A stretch of DNA of 64,000 bases, from assembly GCA_040437565.1 (NCBI GenBank), contig JBDOQK010000014.1, forward strand, positions 186,001 to 250,000, given 5' to 3'. Position numbers and translations under genes: made by a program. This DNA is from Albugo candida. Its lineage: Eukaryota; Oomycota; Peronosporomycetes; Albuginales. Numbering within the stretch: the first letter of the stretch is position 1; every line of letters begins with the position of its first letter. The notes beneath the pieces are model-generated. The model was not told the origin of the DNA and ran no database searches. It saw nothing but the letters and a program-made list of their open reading frames with translations. Of the stretch, positions 31,759 to 43,369 are shown piece after piece.

Positions 31759-33106
31759 CACCAGAAATAAAAGCTAATAAGAATTTGTTTAGTGAATATG
31801 GTATCTTAGCCATCGATGCGTGACAAAAACTCGAAGTCGAAGGCTATAATCGCCGAGGTAAAAGAAAAGAAGCAACCATAGGAATTAGTGATATATAGAG
31901 CGTCGGTAAAGCTTGTCTTGTACAGCAAGAGATTTTTGGAACGGCCTCGTAACTAGTAGCTCTCTAAAGTCATCGGCAGAAACCAAGTTACGGAAGCAAT
32001 CCGGTATTATCTCGGCAAACTTATACTGTCTTTTCCACAATGAATGACCTTACTGTGGCAGTGTCTGAGATAGTGATCCAGTTTCGTGTTCAAAACGAGC
32101 GCAGACGCGTCGAAAACGGCAACGATCGTGGATAAGGACGGTTAACCCCACAGGAGAATGTTGCTGGATACTGATTTAAGACGATTAGTGTAGCGATTAT
32201 ATCCGTGGCTCAGCAATTGATCACTGAGATGTGTGTTAAGTCTGTGACCTTTGTTGATATCTATGCCGTTCATACTGGGGACTGGAAATTGATGTTTGAC
32301 TCGAAGACTCTATTCCTATGGCATCTTTCTTCGAAACTTTGGGCAGACCTTACTCTTGAAGTTTATGTCATTCAAATTATCCGGTAGGTTTTCTTGTTGC
32401 TAGAGCTTAGCTATGAGTGCGTGGTTGATATTCGCAAACAGCCTACCATGTAGATAGAAATGGACTACCCGTGTTGAATGTGTGGAGTCATTTCTCGTCG
32501 CGACGATGTGCTGCACCACGCTCGCCATGGTCGGATCTACGTCTCCCTGAAGCCCGGCAAGCGACGACGTGGACACTGCGCAAGGTCCTTCCAGACAAGC
32601 GCGTTGACGCAGAAGATGCCGTGCGGCTGATAGCCTTAGTGGCGGTGACACAGAGCATAGACATCGTCGGTTCGGTTTTGTTATATAGAGAGTACTCTGT
32701 AAGCAATTAACGCGTAGTTGCAAGATGATAGTGCTACGTTCACCATCGATCGTTTAGCTTGCAAATTCTAGCTCCTTGCACTATGATTACTGCACTGTTG
32801 ATGCTTGTAGCAGCAAAATTCTTTAGAAGCTAGAGTCATCATAATTTACTGTCTGAGTACAACATTTATCAGCCATCACTATTTGCTGTCATCCTCGTTC
32901 TTATACAGCTCACACCTAATTGGTATGGGTGTCTTAGATAAGCGTTATCAAGCTGAATAGGCGGTGGAGTCAATTACCGGCTATGTATGATCACATGCGG
33001 TACCTCATATCTGATAGTGAAAGGCACTGCGAAGTAATTTCTTGCAATAATCAGTGCATCATTGGTCCTGTCTTCTAGGTTCGCACGGTTAAGTACTTAC
33101 TGAACA
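31759..33106. other. intergenic, no gene recognised
   Basis: About 1.3 kb between two plus-strand genes. Short open frames on both strands (longest about 107 codons at 32400-32723) show no domain. It may hold a decayed repeat. Confidence 0.4.
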
Positions 33107-33764
33107 ATGGGTCGGTACACGACAGTGCAGACATACACGGATCAGGATGCAAAAGTGGCTACCATTTCATACTCCGTGGAAACTTCAGTCGAACCAAATG
33201 CTCTAGCGAACAAAAATGCGAATGAAAAGGCTCACAAAGACGTTAAGAACAGCGATGAGAGATTTCACTTCAATCGAGTGGATAATGTGCTGGGTAGCTC
33301 TGCTGGCGCCGGAAGTGGCGAGTTCCACGTATATCGAGCATCCAGAAGAAGGTACTTTACAAATAAGCTAACTGCGTATACGAAACTCATATGTGAGGTA
33401 ATTGTTATCAAGAGAAATGGAACGTGTAGCAAAGATGGAGAAGGAACATCAGCGGAAGGTAGAAGAAGAGGAATTTGTAAGAAAGCGGTTGCAAAATATC
33501 GCAGAATTTGAATCTCGTGTTCAAAAGAAAGCAAAGCGACGGAGATTACGAAAAGATAGAGCTAAAAATCGACAGGTGAAGCAATCTGTTCCGGGTGACT
33601 CTACGAAGCAACACGATGACCAGCTTACTAATGTGATTGACGGACAAAACTGCAAAAAAACTATCAAACAAAATGGTACAGCCGAAGATGAGTTGCACCT
33701 AACTTCCAAAGATGATCCCTCATCAGTCGAAATAATTGAACTCGACAGTACACTTGTGCCATAG
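33107..33764 (+). CDS. PRKRIP1-like splicing-associated protein
   Basis: Two exons, join(33107..33351, 33413..33764), 198 residues. The 61-base intron starts GTACTT and ends TCAAG. The family (DUF1168) hallmark is exact: NVLGSSAGAGSGEFHVYRAS, then RRREMERV across the splice. A long charged helix follows (AKMEKEHQRKVEEEEFVRKR), with a Lys/Arg-rich stretch KKAKRRRLRKDRAKNR likely to be a nuclear signal. The tail is polar. PRKRIP1 was first described as a double-stranded-RNA and PKR-binding protein in animals and sits in the catalytic spliceosome as a long helix. Oomycetes have no known PKR, so a spliceosomal role is more likely. Confidence 0.9.
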
Positions 33765-34432
33765 CAACAATCAAGTTGTGGATCTATGAATGCGCCTATT
33801 GCATTCGAGGCATCATGATGATGAAGTAACAAACCTCACACATCCGTAGATTTGAAGTTGGAAAGAGCACACCGTAATCAACTTCTGAATAACGCAATTA
33901 AATGCATGTGACTTCACAGATAGTCTTTTTTGAATTTTCATCTCATGTCCGAGTATTCTGACTGTATGATGTGGCAGAATGAGTGCTAAATACATGGGAT
34001 GGTAATCTTCAAAGGAAACGATCAAACTAGTATTTCAATCTCTCAAGTTGACGTTAGTAGAACGAGAAAGCTTCGCCTTGCAATATCGGGAGAATGGAGA
34101 GGAGACATCGATCAGATTCTTCTTTCCCGCTTCGTCTACCGTTGTTATTTTCCCCCGTATCTCTTGCTTGTGCCAAGCACATTATCTTTTATGATCTACA
34201 GAATGTAATACTGATTAACTGCTCGTGATATTTCACAGCATATATCAATTGTATGTCAGAGGCTCATTTGTATATTTAAGCAAAGGGCTGACTACGTCAT
34301 CTTGCGGGTGCATCGCGCTTCGATCAAGTCCTCTGCGCAATTTGCAACCTAATATGCGCCAAAAAGTTGAATATGCATTACTCACCGTCACTCTAGGATC
34401 GATCAAAGGTGCTAACAGATCAGCAAAACATT
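33765..34432. other. intergenic, no gene recognised
   Basis: Between PRKRIP1 and the first LTR of the gypsy element. Only short open frames were seen. Confidence 0.4.
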
Positions 34433-34590
34433 GATGCGTGTTATGTGTATCTTTTACAGACAAGGTATTTGACATAACTAGCGATAAATGATCTTAATAC
34501 ACGCACTTTACTTTTCTCGAAAATTAGGTCGAAGCAGATCCCGAGCAATAATAGAAGGAAATCTACTAATAGAAACCACAGAGGATATCA
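34433..34590 (+). repeat. gypsy 5' LTR (approximate)
   Basis: Begins GATGCGTGTTATGTGTATC and aligns with 40632 onward through GCAGATCCCGAGCAATA to CACAGAGGATATCAA. Weak similarity may continue to about 34650. Confidence 0.7.
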
Positions 34591-37500
34591 AAGTTAACTT
34601 TAGTTGAATACGTTAGCGCGATTTGTTGAAGGTTTAGGAACAGCCTTTATAGTTAGAGCTGAAGCGGTGCCTCAAGTTGAAGACATGAGCACCAACCAGA
34701 ATATGTATGCGGAGCTAGATAAGATGGCATCCGACTCCGAAGAAAGAAGACAAAAAAGGCATTCCGGAAGCTGGATCCATCTGGATTTTTCATAGGAGAG
34801 CGAACGGAAGATCGAGTTCGACGGAGGACTGCGAGATGGTGGATGTTCAGGAGCGGATCGAATTGCCAATGCGCCACAAGTCCAAGACACCGATGTACAA
34901 AGGAGAGACGTCGAAAAACAAGAGGAAGTTTGTGAAGAAGTACCAGGATTATTACAACACGCTTCTGGCGTACGAAACATGCCAGAATAAACCAATCGTC
35001 ATGCCGGTATCCGTTTGCGTGGAGGTATGGACAAAAGAACAGATCCTGAAGTATGAGATGGAAAAATCTGCAATGGAAGTAGCAAAAAAAGATGGATAAA
35101 TTATATTCGGAAGCAGGAGAGCCGGATTACGTGGATTCGGCAAAGACTGATGCAGAAATGCGCAAGCGCAAGATGGATTTTACTCTGACCGATGCAGGCT
35201 CGCAAATTTTTCGTCTGAGAAACCAGATACATCGGGTATTGAATCAGCAAGGTCTGCAGGAGTATGTGGAACATGCGGATGCGAAAAGAATTGTCCAGTG
35301 GATGGTGGATGCTGGAGCCGCCAACTTTCAGACGAAAAATCGTGGAAAAGCTGGGAATGGACGTTCACAAGACAAAGAAGAAGAATCCCGTAGTCTTCTG
35401 CAAATGGTGCCAAGATTCATTGAAAAGCTTTATTGAGTGAGAAACAGTATTAATATCACACAGCATGTCACAAAGAGTTGAGGTGAGAGATGTTAAGACG
35501 ACCAAGTTTGTATAACGCAATAATTATCATAAAAGTAAAGATGAGAAGTCTCCGATGTTTGAAGTGTGTTAGTACGGAGCATTCCGTTCGAAACTGGTCG
35601 CCATGTGCACCAGGAGAGGGTGAAAGATTGTTGAAACAAAGGATAATTGAAGCGATAAGGAAAGTGAAAAAACAGTTGCACGCAATAGCAGTGGAGAGGT
35701 CATGACTATGGTGGATGGCATCGAAATTGTCAATACTCTATTGGATTCAGGATCGGATTATCGGATGATATCCGTTGGCCTCGTGAAGGTGCTTCGGCTG
35801 CGAAACATCTGCCGATAAAAGACTCAAAAGTGCCGTTTAATGTAGCCACCGTGGGAAGACGCCACTATGGGTTAAACGAATTGTGATTTTAGCCTGTGTG
35901 TAGTTCACTACAAATGGGGGGGGGCGTTCTTATGGCGGAATATGGACGTCATGTTAAATGAAGAAGATGAATCGCTCTCGTTAAACATGTATAGAAATTT
36001 TATGGAGACGATAAGGTATTCGGTGGAGGCGAATTTGCAAGGAGCAATTGGAAAGCAACAATCTGGGATACGTCCGTTGATAAGAAGTACAGACTCCCGT
36101 CAATAAGTATTTGAAAAGCTTCGAGGAAAGGTTATATGAAGAACTAGATGATACTGTCGCGAAGCAGAACGGTGTCTTTTCACCCCGGAAGTGCCTTTTA
36201 CCGAAACTCAGCAAGAAACGGCTAATTCCGCATTGAAGGGAAAGGTGACCGAAGCGCAGGAAGCAAGAGCCACAGTGGAGCCAGTCAACCTTCTAAAGAA
36301 TTTTTTTTATCAGATATGGAGATAAATGTCGACTGGAAATTGCTGCAGACCCTCCTGTCAAAGCTGCAAGTCATTCTAAAGGAAGGATCCATACCGTTCA
36401 TGGCAAAGTCGAGTCGTTATCCACCACTTCATAAAGACTGCATTGATAGCAATATCGCGGACCTGATGGAGCACGATTTAATATATCGTAATCCAGATTT
36501 TGATGTGAAAGTTCCCCGCGTATTGTAGCGAAAAAGGATCTCCGTTCTTACCCTGTGACGGTGGACCCTAAGGGCAAAAATTGAATTGACGGTTCCGATG
36601 GCATGGCCCATGCCGCACCCTCGAAGTAGTTTTGTCAAATTTGGCGGGATCAAGATGCTATTTTTCTTTGGACTGTTTTCGATTTTACTGCCAAGTACCG
36701 TTACATCCGAATAGCCGAGATTATGTTACTGTGGTGACACCAAATGGCTTGTTTACGGCAAATCGAGCTATCATGGGATCGACCGATGCAGTTTCTTAGT
36801 TGCACAGCAAGTGGCCGAACAAGTCATGAAGCCTGTTTTGGGAAAAGGCGTACAGTCTGGTTGGATGATGTCTTGGGATATGCGGAGACTGAGAAGCAAT
36901 TTCTGGATACACTAGAGGTGGTCATACAAAGATGCCGGGACTTTGGAATAAACCACATTCGGAAAAATGTAGTTTTCTTTCGTAACCAAGGTCATAAGCC
37001 ATTGTGCAAGTCGGATACAAGGCCTGTGTGAGCTTGCACTTCCATAAACCGCAGCAGGACTACAACAATTTTATGTGCTGTAAACGGGATGCGCAACAAC
37101 TTTCCGAATTACACGACCCTTGTGAAAGATCTGCAGGACGTTCAGGAACATGCAACAAAGTCTGCAGGAAGCAGAAAGAAAAATAATCTCACGACAATAT
37201 TGTTACGGGATCATGGATGAATTTCCAAACAGAAGGCCTGTTTAGATAAGATCAAAGTGTTCTGTCTGCTATGGTGCCCATGGCGCATACAAGAGATGCG
37301 TGGGACGTACGTCTGTATACCGATGCATCTCAAGATCATTGGGTTATCATTACTCAAGTAGCACCGAGAAATTGTCAAAACCCAAACGGGAACAAGACCA
37401 TTTCCCCTCGCTTTCATAGATGGGTCGCTCAAACGGTCTATGTTGAAATGAACGACGATTGAAAGAAGAGTTTTCTTTTGTGGAGACTTGCAAGCGGATG

Positions 37501-37672
37501 GAATACTTGTTGCTGTGACAATAGGATTTTATATATTTACCGACCATCGAAATCTGCAGTTCATATTCGACTCAGGGAGTGTTGATAATGCGATTGCTCG
37601 ATATAGAGCCGAAAAAACTCCAACGATGGTCGATGGTGCTACAGATGTTTTGCTATACTGTAGACAACGTGG

Positions 37673-39253
37673 CCGGAAGCGAAAATATCTGGGGTGATTT
37701 TTATCATGGTGGAGTTGATCTACTTATCATAAAGAGCGCGTGTCAGGTAGGTGCGATGCTTTATCAGCTGTCAATGATGTGTCGCCTCTAGAACAAACGA
37801 ATTTTGAATGTCCTTGAGACCCGGAAGCGAAAATATCTGGGGTGATTTTTATCATGGTGGAGTTGATCTACTTATCATAAAGAGCGCGTGTCAGGTAGGT
37901 GCGATGCTTTATCAGCTGTCAATGATGTGTCGCCTCTAGAACAAACGAATTTTGAATGTCCTTGAGACCCGGAAGCGAAAATATCTGGGGTGATTTTTAT
38001 CATGGTGGAGTTGATCTACTTATCATAAAGAGCGCGTGTCAGGTAGGTGCGATGCTTTATCAGCTGTCAATGATGTGTCGCCTCTAGAACAAACGAATTT
38101 TGAATGTCCTTGAGACCCGGAAGCGAAAATATCTGGGGTGATTTTTATCATGGTGGAGTTGATCTACTTATCATAAAGAGCGCGTGTCAGGTAGGTGCGA
38201 TGCTTTATCAGCTGTCAATGATGTGTCGCCTCTAGAACAAACGAATTTTGAATGTCCTTGAGACCCGGAAGCGAAAATATCTGGGGTGATTTTTATCATG
38301 GTGGAGTTGATCTACTTATCATAAAGAGCGCGTGTCAGGTAGGTGCGATGCTTTATCAGCTGTCAATGATGTGTCGCCTCTAGAACAAACGAATTTTGAA
38401 TGTCCTTGAGACCNNNNNNNNNNNNNNNNNNNNNNNNNNNNNNNNNNNNNNNNNNNNNNNNNNNNNNNNNNNNNNNNNNNNNNNNNNNNNNNNNNNNNNN
38501 NNNNNNNNNNNNNCCGGAAGCGAAAATATCTGGGGTGATTTTTATCATGGTGGAGTTGATCTACTTATCATAAAGAGCGCGTGTCAGGTAGGTGCGATGC
38601 TTTATCAGCTGTCAATGATGTGTCGCCTCTAGAACAAACGAATTTTGAATGTCCTTGAGACCCGGAAGCGAAAATATCTGGGGTGATTTTTATCATGGTG
38701 GAGTTGATCTACTTATCATAAAGAGCGCGTGTCAGGTAGGTGCGATGCTTTATCAGCTGTCAATGATGTGTCGCCTCTAGAACAAACGAATTTTGAATGT
38801 CCTTGAGACCCGGAAGCGAAAATATCTGGGGTGATTTTTATCATGGTGGAGTTGATCTACTTATCATAAAGAGCGCGTGTCAGGTAGGTGCGATGCTTTA
38901 TCAGCTGTCAATGATGTGTCGCCTCTAGAACAAACGAATTTTGAATGTCCTTGAGACCCGGAAGCGAAAATATCTGGGGTGATTTTTATCATGGTGGAGT
39001 TGATCTACTTATCATAAAGAGCGCGTGTCAGGTAGGTGCGATGCTTTATCAGCTGTCAATGATGTGTCGCCTCTAGAACAAACGAATTTTGAATGTCCTT
39101 GAGACCCGGAAGCGAAAATATCTGGGGTGATTTTTATCATGGTGGAGTTGATCTACTTATCATAAAGAGCGCGTGTCAGGTAGGTGCGATGCTTTATCAG
39201 CTGTCAATGATGTGTCGCCTCTAGAACAAACGAATTTTGAATGTCCTTGAGAC
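37673..39253 (+). repeat. 148-bp tandem array inside the gypsy element
   Basis: Units of exactly 148 bp, each beginning CCGGAAGCGAAAATATCTGG, start at 37673, 37821, 37969, 38117 and 38265. After the gap they start at 38514, 38662, 38810, 38958 and 39106. Those I compared are identical or nearly so. The unit is a piece of the element between RNase H and integrase. Five units on each side of the gap suggest that one half may be the duplicated contig end. Confidence 0.95.
38414..38513. other. assembly gap 10 inside the tandem array
   Basis: Exactly 100 N, breaking the array at a unit boundary with five units either side. True copy number is unknown. Confidence 0.9.
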
Positions 39254-40631
39254 CAGAGCAATCCAAGACAAGGCACTTATGGGGAAAGCAGCCACAAACT
39301 ACACCAAGGATGAGGTCAAGTTAGTCTGGGTGGATCCACTGGGACGTAAATGGATACCAGATCATGCTGTGGATCTACAGCAACGGTTATGTCTCATTGC
39401 TCATGCGGGTGCAGCATCGTGGAATTGCAACAAACTTATGACATTATGGCGACACATGTGGTATGGAAAAGCACGAAAGAGGATGTGCGCAAGTTTTTCA
39501 GCAAATGTTTACACTGTTTGGTGGTCTAAGGTGAACTGTGTCCACGTCCGTACGGCGAAACACTACGGGCAACAAAACCGATAAAATTATACATTTTGAC
39601 TACCTATCTATGCCAAAAGGTTTGGATGGTTTGCATTACGTTCTTGCGTTTAGGGATGGGATGAGCAGGTTCTGTGAATTCATCCCGACAACCGTTGCCA
39701 GCACGGCAGTTACCGTCAACGCTTTATTGGTTCGTTTTAAGCATTACGGTGTGGTGTCATTGTCAGTATCCGATCAAGGCTGCTCGGCGCGCAGCATCAT
39801 TTCGTTACTGCTTGCTGTCCATGGGCAAATGGATCCGTGGAAGTGCTGACAGGAAATTGCTGAAGGCGATGCGGTCACTTCTAAGCGAGAAATGGCAACT
39901 GATTGGACAATGGCCGCAGTTGTTGTCACTGTTTCAGTCGAGCATAACCAGCTGCCTTCGAGTCGACTTGGAGGTGTTGCCTCACTGACGGCGTCTACTG
40001 CGCACCATCCACGAGATCCTATCAATATCATCTATCAGCCAACTGGGGTGACTGGGATTTCGTCGTTTACAGAGCATGAATAAAAAACAGCAACACATGA
40101 AAGACTTCCAGCAAACACTTGCCGCCATGCAGCAACAAGTGTCCGATACGGCGAGGGTAAAGAACGAAGCGGCCCGACTCCAACACAAAAAGAAATATTT
40201 GTAAATTTAGAAATCGGCGACTTTGACTCATCGGAAATGCCACTCGATACTAAAATAAGTTGATTCTCCATTGGAGGGCACTTACCGGGTAATGCCACGA
40301 TCAATGGATGGGCATATGACATGCAGGAACTTGTCGCCCCGTTTGCCATCATCACGCGGCATATCACGCGTTTGAATTTTTTCGGGAATATATCTCGGGA
40401 TTACGCAACGTAGGCAAATGGTGGGCATTTGGTCCAGCGTTTTCTGTACGCATCGATGGGAGCTGTTGGTACAATGGAGGGAATTAGAAGAAGCCGAAAG
40501 TAGCCGGAAGCCTGCGCGAATACTCTTTGAAGATGTACCGCTATTATTGGCGCGGTGGGTACGTACCGAGGCTAAGGCGGAAGGAATGCGAAGTTTCGTC
40601 CTCAATGAAACTTCAAGCAGGAGAGGGAAAC

Positions 40632-40805
40632 GATGTGTGTTATGTGTATATTTTATAGACAACAGCTAACGTATCTCACGTAACTAGCGATAGTAGATCT
40701 TGATACACGCACTTAGAATTTTTTCGATTATTAAGTCAAAGCAGATCCCGAGCAATAGTAGAAGGAGATCTTCTATAATAGTAGGAAGCACAGAGGATAT
40801 CAACG
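40632..40805 (+). repeat. gypsy 3' LTR (approximate)
   Basis: Begins GATGTGTGTTATGTGTATA and shares ACTAGCGATA, ATACACGCACTT, GCAGATCCCGAGCAATA and CACAGAGGATATCAA with the 5' LTR. Its outer end is uncertain and may reach about 40915. Confidence 0.7.
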
Positions 40806-41759
40806 ATTCACTGTATCCAAGGGCAGGTTCTAAGAAAACTGCGTGCGTATATTTATCATCGGAGACATGATATTCGCTAAGCTGCTTCTCAGGAATAGTT
40901 CTTATAGACGAGGTGCAAGCGTACATTTGGGATAGCAATATATATAAGATGTCTTATACATGTATGTCGTCTCGGACTTCTACAAGCTTGTGTCTTAATA
41001 GCTCATCTGCCGATCGCTCGTAGAGTCGTGCGAAATTGTGAGAGGATGCGGCACGGAAGAGAAAGAATACTGCGCTCATGTGGCGGCCAAATAGATGAAA
41101 ACCGCCAATGTATGAAGTGGATACGATGTTGGATGCCAAGCTTTTCTCGATGGCTGATCCACTACTTTGTGCAAAAAGTCACAACCTACTATTCCTCCAC
41201 ACGAATAACAACATTATTTCACTTATGATAGGTACACTGTGAATTGTAATAGAATGTTGACTTCACTTATTCGATGCATGTCATTGCGCAGTGTGGATTT
41301 GAAAATGTTTGACAATGCTTCTGGTGCGGCACACAGTATCGTTTAATTGCTCCATTTGTATGTGATGAGTGTGCTTTCTGCTCGGCGATTAAATCGGCTT
41401 ATTTGGTAAAGAAGGATCAAGAAATGAGGAGTAAATATACCTGCTAAGAAATGGCACAACATAACGTCTTGGAAGCGATTCGTTCCAAACATTTTAGAAA
41501 CGAAGCTTTCATGGATAAATCTTTTTACAATTTCATGTGCAACCTAATGTTACCAGATTGAAGTGCAACTCAGGCGTTGACGAAAGCCAGCTTTTAGGAC
41601 TCGATGCCGCCGCGAAGACACTCATAATAATAATGCAGCGTGGTGTACAACAAATAATGTCACGTTTCACACACTTGGTTGCTCTTGCCACCATATGTTC
41701 TGATTGATCAAGTACTTCTGTTGAAAAGACTTCAGTAAATGGTATCGAACCAGTTCGAA
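40806..41759. other. no gene recognised
   Basis: Between the gypsy 3' LTR and a LINE-like repeat. Only short open frames without domains. Confidence 0.4.
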
Positions 41760-42420
41760 ACCATCTCATCTCAGCTCATTTTCCAACAGGATTCATACCC
41801 AAAGAAGATTCCACCAGCCAAGACCATAGAAGAATCCGACGAAAATAGACAAAATGCTGAAGTTTTGCAAATGGCTGGACAAACTTGAAGTCGAGCGTAG
41901 TGTCGGTAGAACGGTTCCGGTAACGATACGGGACGAAAGAGTTCTTGAAGCTCGGATCTAAATGAAGTCGAGGGATTAACAATGTCATATTGGAGGCAAG
42001 ACCAATGCAGTAGCGAGGGAACCGGGAATAAAAACCTTATGTCAGGACATGCAAATCGATGCGCTGGAATGAATCAATAGAGTGAGATTCCGATAGCAAG
42101 GGAGGTGAAGCTTACAATAAAATCATTCCACGCAAAATAAGTATATTTGGATTTGGAGTAACATCACATCGTTTTTTGCGGCAGCCGTCTTATGCACAGA
42201 AGCTTTCGGGTAGACTCTGGAGTGATGAAATCAGAATCGACTACTTGGGAAGACACCAGAAGAAAAGATTGGAGCTATCTCGAGTAGAAAGTCACTCAGC
42301 GGATCAATCATACTCTTGCGCGGAAGAGATGATATATCGTATAATTGCAGTTCTCGATAATTTACTTAATTATAAATCATACGAAGGCTTGTAATAGACT
42401 CCACCTTAATCATGAGACAA
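41760..42420 (+). mobile_element. LINE ORF1-like fragment, copy B
   Basis: Diverged copy of the segment at 5975-6660, with the same landmark blocks in the same order (see copy A). Frames are interrupted. It lies 1 kb upstream of a LINE endonuclease/RT body in the same orientation, so it could be the ORF1 region of that element. Confidence 0.45.
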
Positions 42421-43369
42421 AAGAAAATTGAGCATCAGTTGCGTGCAATTGGAACACTCGACAGAATGATGGAAGTCTAGAAAATGCGGCTAAATTGAGC
42501 ATACCATAAGGAATTGATCAGCGTATACTAGCTAAGAATTTACAATACGAAAACTCTTATTTTTTGTTGTTGTTTTACCTGGTCAGCTATCTACATTGCT
42601 GCTCAAACCCAAATCGAAGATAATATAAACCCTATACAAATCACACCACATTTCGTTAATTTGAAAAATAAAAATTTCGTGGAGGGCCTATCCATACGAA
42701 AAAATATATTTTTTGATATATTGGTACGAATCCGTGAGGGGGATTTATTGAGTGCGACGAAGTAACTAATAACTGGACCGATGTCATAAATGAACATGTC
42801 ATTTGCATCTTAATGTAACACTAAACGTAGTTAGAATCATCTAGTGCATGTAACATTTGGTCTTGACTTTTGATAACGATATCGAGTAATCAACTCCTTC
42901 GAAAATAGCTTTTTTGAGCTTGAAGAGGACCTGTATTCATCGTCTTGCGGCTAGAAGCGTGATCGAGCCGGGTAATGGCGTAATTGTTCGGCCCTGCTTT
43001 GTAGCTATGTTTCACTGAAGTGTACAGCAGTATGAGCAGTGCAACAAAATATAACTTTCCTGCATGTGACCACACCCCAATAATTTGGCGCCGGCGCTTT
43101 GTCGTTTGCAATTATGGTACTTTTGTGCTTGAGCCAGCTCAAAGTTGGCAAACTTGTCGTAACATAGCCACTTTTATCGAAAACCTCAGATGCTTCGCTG
43201 TGCCACAATAGACAAGTTTAACGGCAGCAGAAATCAACGCTTCAGTGATGGGAAGCTATTTTGCAAGCAATGATTGATTAAATGTGAATGCATGCTGCTA
43301 TAGTCGTGTTCAGTTTATACATTGAACTTTGGAGAAAAAAGGACAGTGTGAAGAAAACCCTTTTTCGTT
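42421..43369. other. no gene recognised
   Basis: AT-rich DNA between the LINE ORF1-like fragment and the endonuclease region. It may be part of the same decayed LINE. Confidence 0.35.

Larger units (their letters stand above)
34433..40805 (+). mobile_element. Ty3/gypsy LTR retrotransposon fossil with a chromodomain
   Basis: An old gypsy element on the plus strand. Parts in order: 5' LTR from 34433; gag with a zinc-knuckle-like CLKC...H...C near 35560-35600; protease (LLDSGSD) near 35740; reverse transcriptase (about 36310-37030, with VWLDDVLGYA); RNase H (YTDASQD, about 37315); a 148-bp tandem array; integrase (about 39570-39850, HFDYLSMPKGLDG); a chromodomain-like end (ELLVQWRELEEAE, about 40450-40500); 3' LTR from 40632. 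This order is that of chromovirus-like gypsy elements. It is clearly broken, with many breaks, and the two LTRs agree at only about four positions in five by eye, so it is old. Confidence 0.85.

Noticed and set aside
37673-39253. CRISPR-like array
   Set aside because: Units are head-to-tail 148-bp copies without variable spacers, in a eukaryotic retrotransposon. It is a tandem repeat.
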